Shown in pieces: positions 61,954 to 64,000 of a DNA stretch of 64,000 bases. Below the pieces are notes generated by a model. It was not told the DNA's origin, ran no database searches, and saw nothing but the letters and a program-made list of their open reading frames with translations. Origin of the DNA: Bacteroidales bacterium (GTDB taxonomy: Bacteria; Bacteroidota; Bacteroidia; Bacteroidales; F082); NCBI GenBank assembly GCA_021647205.1, contig JAKIVD010000013.1, positions 51,515 to 115,514 of the forward strand, in the 5' to 3' direction. A program made the translations under genes and the position numbers. Every line of letters starts with the position of its first letter. Position 1 is the stretch's first letter.

Positions 61954-63759
61954 TTAAAACAAGCCCCCGTTCTGGTAAATCTCCAACTGTACTTCTGAGA
62001 AGGGATTGATCGTCATACTTTTGTTTTTGCTGATGTTGGTGGCTTCACCGCTTTCAAAATTTACTTTTAGTTCGTCACCATCTTCCAAATCAATGGCATC
62101 AAACGAATCGTAAGTAAGTATGGGGAAGGCTGCATTGATGGCATTGCGCTCGTAAATCGCACCGAATGATTCGGCAATAATCGCCTGGATTCCCAAAGTT
62201 TTAAAGCCGTCAACAGCCTGCTGGCGCGAACTGCCTGCCCCGAAGTTTTTGCCTGTTACCACAAGGTCGCCGGGCTTTGCTTTTTTGGCAAAATCCTCGT
62301 AAGCTTTCAGGTTGTCGAAAATATACTGCCCCATTTCTGCCGGGTCGGTAATCTGCAGGTAACGGTTGTGGAAAATCATGTCGGTATCGATATCATCCTC
62401 TTTGATAAACCAAACCCGGCCCTGTACTTCTGTTTTTGTCGTTTCTTTATCAAGGTGTTCTTTTGCAGCGACCATCAGTTCTTCGGCCCGCAATACATCG
62501 TCAAAAACGGCTGGTGAATCAGGAATGTCATCCTCCGAAGTAATGTATCCGGCAATAGCCGAAGCAGCAACAGAGGCGGGGGAAGCCAAATAGACCGAGC
62601 CTTTTCCCTGTTTGCCCGCAAAGTTGCGGTTGCCCGTGCTGATGGTGACTTCGCCGGGGCCATTTTGTCCGACCTGTCCTGCGGCACAACCTGCACAACC
62701 TGCATTGGAAAACAAAACACCCGCATCTTTAAAAGTTTTAATGATGCCTTCGTTGAGGCATTGCTGCCAGATTTCATCGGTTGTGGGGACGATTTTAAGG
62801 ACCACACCCGGGGCAACTTTTCTGCCTTTCAGAATATTAGCCGCTGCGCGCATGTCTTCAATCCGGCCATTGGTACAACTGCCGATAAAACCGGAATCGA
62901 TCCTGACTTTTTTCTCCTGATTGATATCCACTGTATCGTGAGGCTTTCCCGGACGGCTGACCATTGGTATAAAAGTGGATGCATCAATGGTGAATTCTTT
63001 TTCATACACCGCATTTTCATCCGCTTCCACTTTTTCGAGTTTTCTTCCGGTTTGGGTTTCACAATAATCCATTACCGTTTTGTTGGGAGGGAAGAGTAAT
63101 ATAATTACACCCATTTCAGTGCCCATCGAAGCAATGGTAATGCGTTGGTCGAGGGTCAGTTTGTCGATGGCTTCTCCGTAAAACTCCACCGAATACCCCA
63201 GCAGGCTGTTGGCGCCAAATTGATGTAACAGATTTAGAATGATGTCTTTGGCCGCTACATTTTCGGCTACTTTTCCGCTTAAAGTAATTTTTACCGAATG
63301 GGGCACTTTAAACCAGACTTTGCCCTTGTGAAAAGCAACTGCCACATCACGGTCGCCCATACCCTGACCAAAAGCACCGATGGCACCTAGAATATTGGCA
63401 TGCGAATCGGTAGTAACCGCAGTCGAGCCAGGCCAGGCCAGACCTTTGTCAATCAGTGTGTGGGTGCCGATTCCGTTGTCAATGTCAAAAACTTTGATAC
63501 CGTGCTTTCTTGCGTACAACCTGACAATTTGCTGGTTGACGGCATATTTCTGGTCGCTGCCCGTTGGGTTGGTGTCGAAAGTAAAAAAGGTTTTGGAAGT
63601 GTTGTCAATTCCAAGTCCGTTTTCTTCAAGATTCTTAACCACATTGGGTCCTCCAAAATCGCGGGCTACCCGTGCGTCTATTGAAATGTCCACAATGTCA
63701 CCGGGTTTTACACTTTCTTTCCCCGAATGGGAGGCGATAATTTTTTCTATGATGTTCAT
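61954..63759 (-). CDS. Fused aconitase-superfamily dehydratase (LeuC-LeuD/homoaconitase type)
   Basis: The protein has 601 residues. The large-subunit part (about 1-420) has TTDSHANILGAIGAFGQG, GSCTNGR with one cluster Cys, and NAGCAGCAAG with the other two. The swivel part (about 450-601) has DDIDTDMIFHNRYLQITDP and GAGSSRQQA. In isopropylmalate dehydratase the two parts are separate, whereas here they are joined. The substrate-loop motif YLQI is closer to archaeal homoaconitase (YLRT) than to IPM isomerase (YLVY), so aconitate, homoaconitate or isopropylmalate are all possible. No leucine genes are adjacent. ATG at 63759. Confidence 0.82.
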   Translation of the reverse strand: MNIIEKIIASHSGKESVKPGDIVDISIDARVARDFGGPNVVKNLEENGLGIDNTSKTFFTFDTNPTGSDQKYAVNQQIVRLYARKHGIKVFDIDNGIGTHTLIDKGLAWPGSTAVTTDSHANILGAIGAFGQGMGDRDVAVAFHKGKVWFKVPHSVKITLSGKVAENVAAKDIILNLLHQFGANSLLGYSVEFYGEAIDKLTLDQRITIASMGTEMGVIILLFPPNKTVMDYCETQTGRKLEKVEADENAVYEKEFTIDASTFIPMVSRPGKPHDTVDINQEKKVRIDSGFIGSCTNGRIEDMRAAANILKGRKVAPGVVLKIVPTTDEIWQQCLNEGIIKTFKDAGVLFSNAGCAGCAAGQVGQNGPGEVTISTGNRNFAGKQGKGSVYLASPASVAASAIAGYITSEDDIPDSPAVFDDVLRAEELMVAAKEHLDKETTKTEVQGRVWFIKEDDIDTDMIFHNRYLQITDPAEMGQYIFDNLKAYEDFAKKAKPGDLVVTGKNFGAGSSRQQAVDGFKTLGIQAIIAESFGAIYERNAINAAFPILTYDSFDAIDLEDGDELKVNFESGEATNISKNKSMTINPFSEVQLEIYQNGGLF

Positions 63760-63797
63760 GGTTGTTGTTTTATTGTTTGACCCGTTAGCTATCGGGA

Positions 63798-63836
63798 GTT
63801 TGATGGTTTGATGGTTTGATGGTTTGATGGTTTGAG
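63798..63836. repeat. Short tandem repeat, unit GTTTGATG
   Basis: Almost five direct copies of an eight-base unit between the dehydratase start and the insertion sequence. Slippage is likely to change copy number between strains. Confidence 0.85.
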
Positions 63837-63863
63837 CCTTCCAGCCATCTGTTGAAAAGCAAG

Positions 63864-63904
63864 ACTCAAAATTAGGTTCATCGCAAAGATGCGTACTTTT
63901 GAGT
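63864..63904 (+). promoter_or_regulatory. Dyad and -7 element at the start of the insertion sequence
   Basis: ACTCAAAA (63864-63871) and TTTTGAGT (63897-63904) form an eight-base dyad, with CGC/GCG inside it. The -7 like TACTTTTG (63894-63901) lies in the right arm, so the transposase promoter may be overlaid by a structure or a repressor site. Confidence 0.45.
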
Positions 63905-63920
63905 TAAAAACCGAACATAT

Positions 63921-64000
63921 ATGTCAACGAGTTTATTATATCATGGATTTGGGTTGATCGACCAAGAGTATTTAAAGACAGAATACCGAGGAGGAACTGT
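63921..64000 (+). mobile_element. ISL3-like transposase N-terminus, cut by the window edge
   Basis: ATG at 63921 opens MSTSLLYHGFGLIDQEYLKT followed by EYRGGT, still open at 64000. This start is typical of Bacteroidota ISL3-type transposases, in which it is followed by a zinc-finger region. Only 26 codons are seen, so intactness and the right end of the element cannot be judged. The left terminal repeat was not identified with confidence. Confidence 0.6.

Noticed and set aside
63798..63836. CRISPR array
   Set aside because: The units are eight bases with no spacers, so it is a simple tandem repeat. No cas genes are in the window.

Overview
The window is a piece of a Bacteroidota (Bacteroidetes) chromosome, most like an anaerobic or fermentative member of the Bacteroidales/Marinilabiliales. 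The evidence is type IX secretion (T9SS) sorting domains, a PorD-like T9SS factor, the Bacteroidota gene order bamD-rpoZ-coaBC-porD-recN, the short Bacteroidota omega subunit, a six-domain S1 protein, a eukaryotic-type (GT3) glycogen synthase, and promoters of the Bacteroidota form TTG-N18-20-TAnnTTTG. Shine-Dalgarno sequences are not obvious. Base composition is moderate, with AT-rich islands at the toxin-antitoxin genes.

Layout. 1-1181: start of an SLC12-type permease leaving the left edge. 1331-3414: MbnP lipoprotein and MbnH di-haem protein, overlapping and with their own promoter. 3576-8233: SDR reductase, VOC protein, YggS, Na+/Ca2+ exchanger and an outer-membrane barrel. 8295-11708: ribosomal protein S1 with a clear terminator, then RNase Z. 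11709-12300: gene remnants (LytTR). 12301-15818: secreted M4 protease with T9SS tail, behind a small lipoprotein. 16071-18781: ABC exporter pair followed by a trypsin-like lipoprotein. 18850-24011: degraded HicBA, CAAX-type M48 protease, VWA membrane protein and an apparently intact HigBA. 24124-24922: fabG. 25025-34507: glycogen locus on the minus strand (debranching enzyme, GT4/GT5-like synthase, GH57 enzyme, fused GT3 synthase-GT35 phosphorylase). 34687-38928: S9 peptidase, dCMP deaminase, lipid A-type acyltransferase. 39043-39116: tRNA-Met. 39226-45402: fabI and the recN...bamD cluster. 45628-47794: alpha-oxoamine synthase and a membrane protein. 47851-47951: a candidate small RNA with its own promoter. 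48083-52866: glycerol kinase, HDAC-like hydrolase, and an LTA-synthase-like enzyme with a Fur-like box upstream. 53068-57688: PEP carboxykinase and pyruvate phosphate dikinase. 58064-63759: T9SS cargo protein, TypA and a fused aconitase-family dehydratase. 63894-64000: start of an ISL3-like insertion sequence cut by the right edge.

How the genes fit together. The glycogen locus covers synthesis, branching or amylolytic processing, debranching and phosphorolysis. PckA, PpdK and GlpK sit around the PEP/triose node and could feed gluconeogenesis toward that store. FabG, FabI, the acyltransferase and the alpha-oxoamine synthase serve fatty acid and envelope lipid synthesis. BamD, PorD and two T9SS cargo proteins serve envelope biogenesis and secretion. 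The less ordinary material is the MbnP/MbnH pair, the synthase-phosphorylase fusion, the orphan small RNA, three toxin-antitoxin loci in different stages of decay, and promoters placed so close to start codons that leaderless mRNAs are likely. No CRISPR array, prophage or classical defence island was seen.
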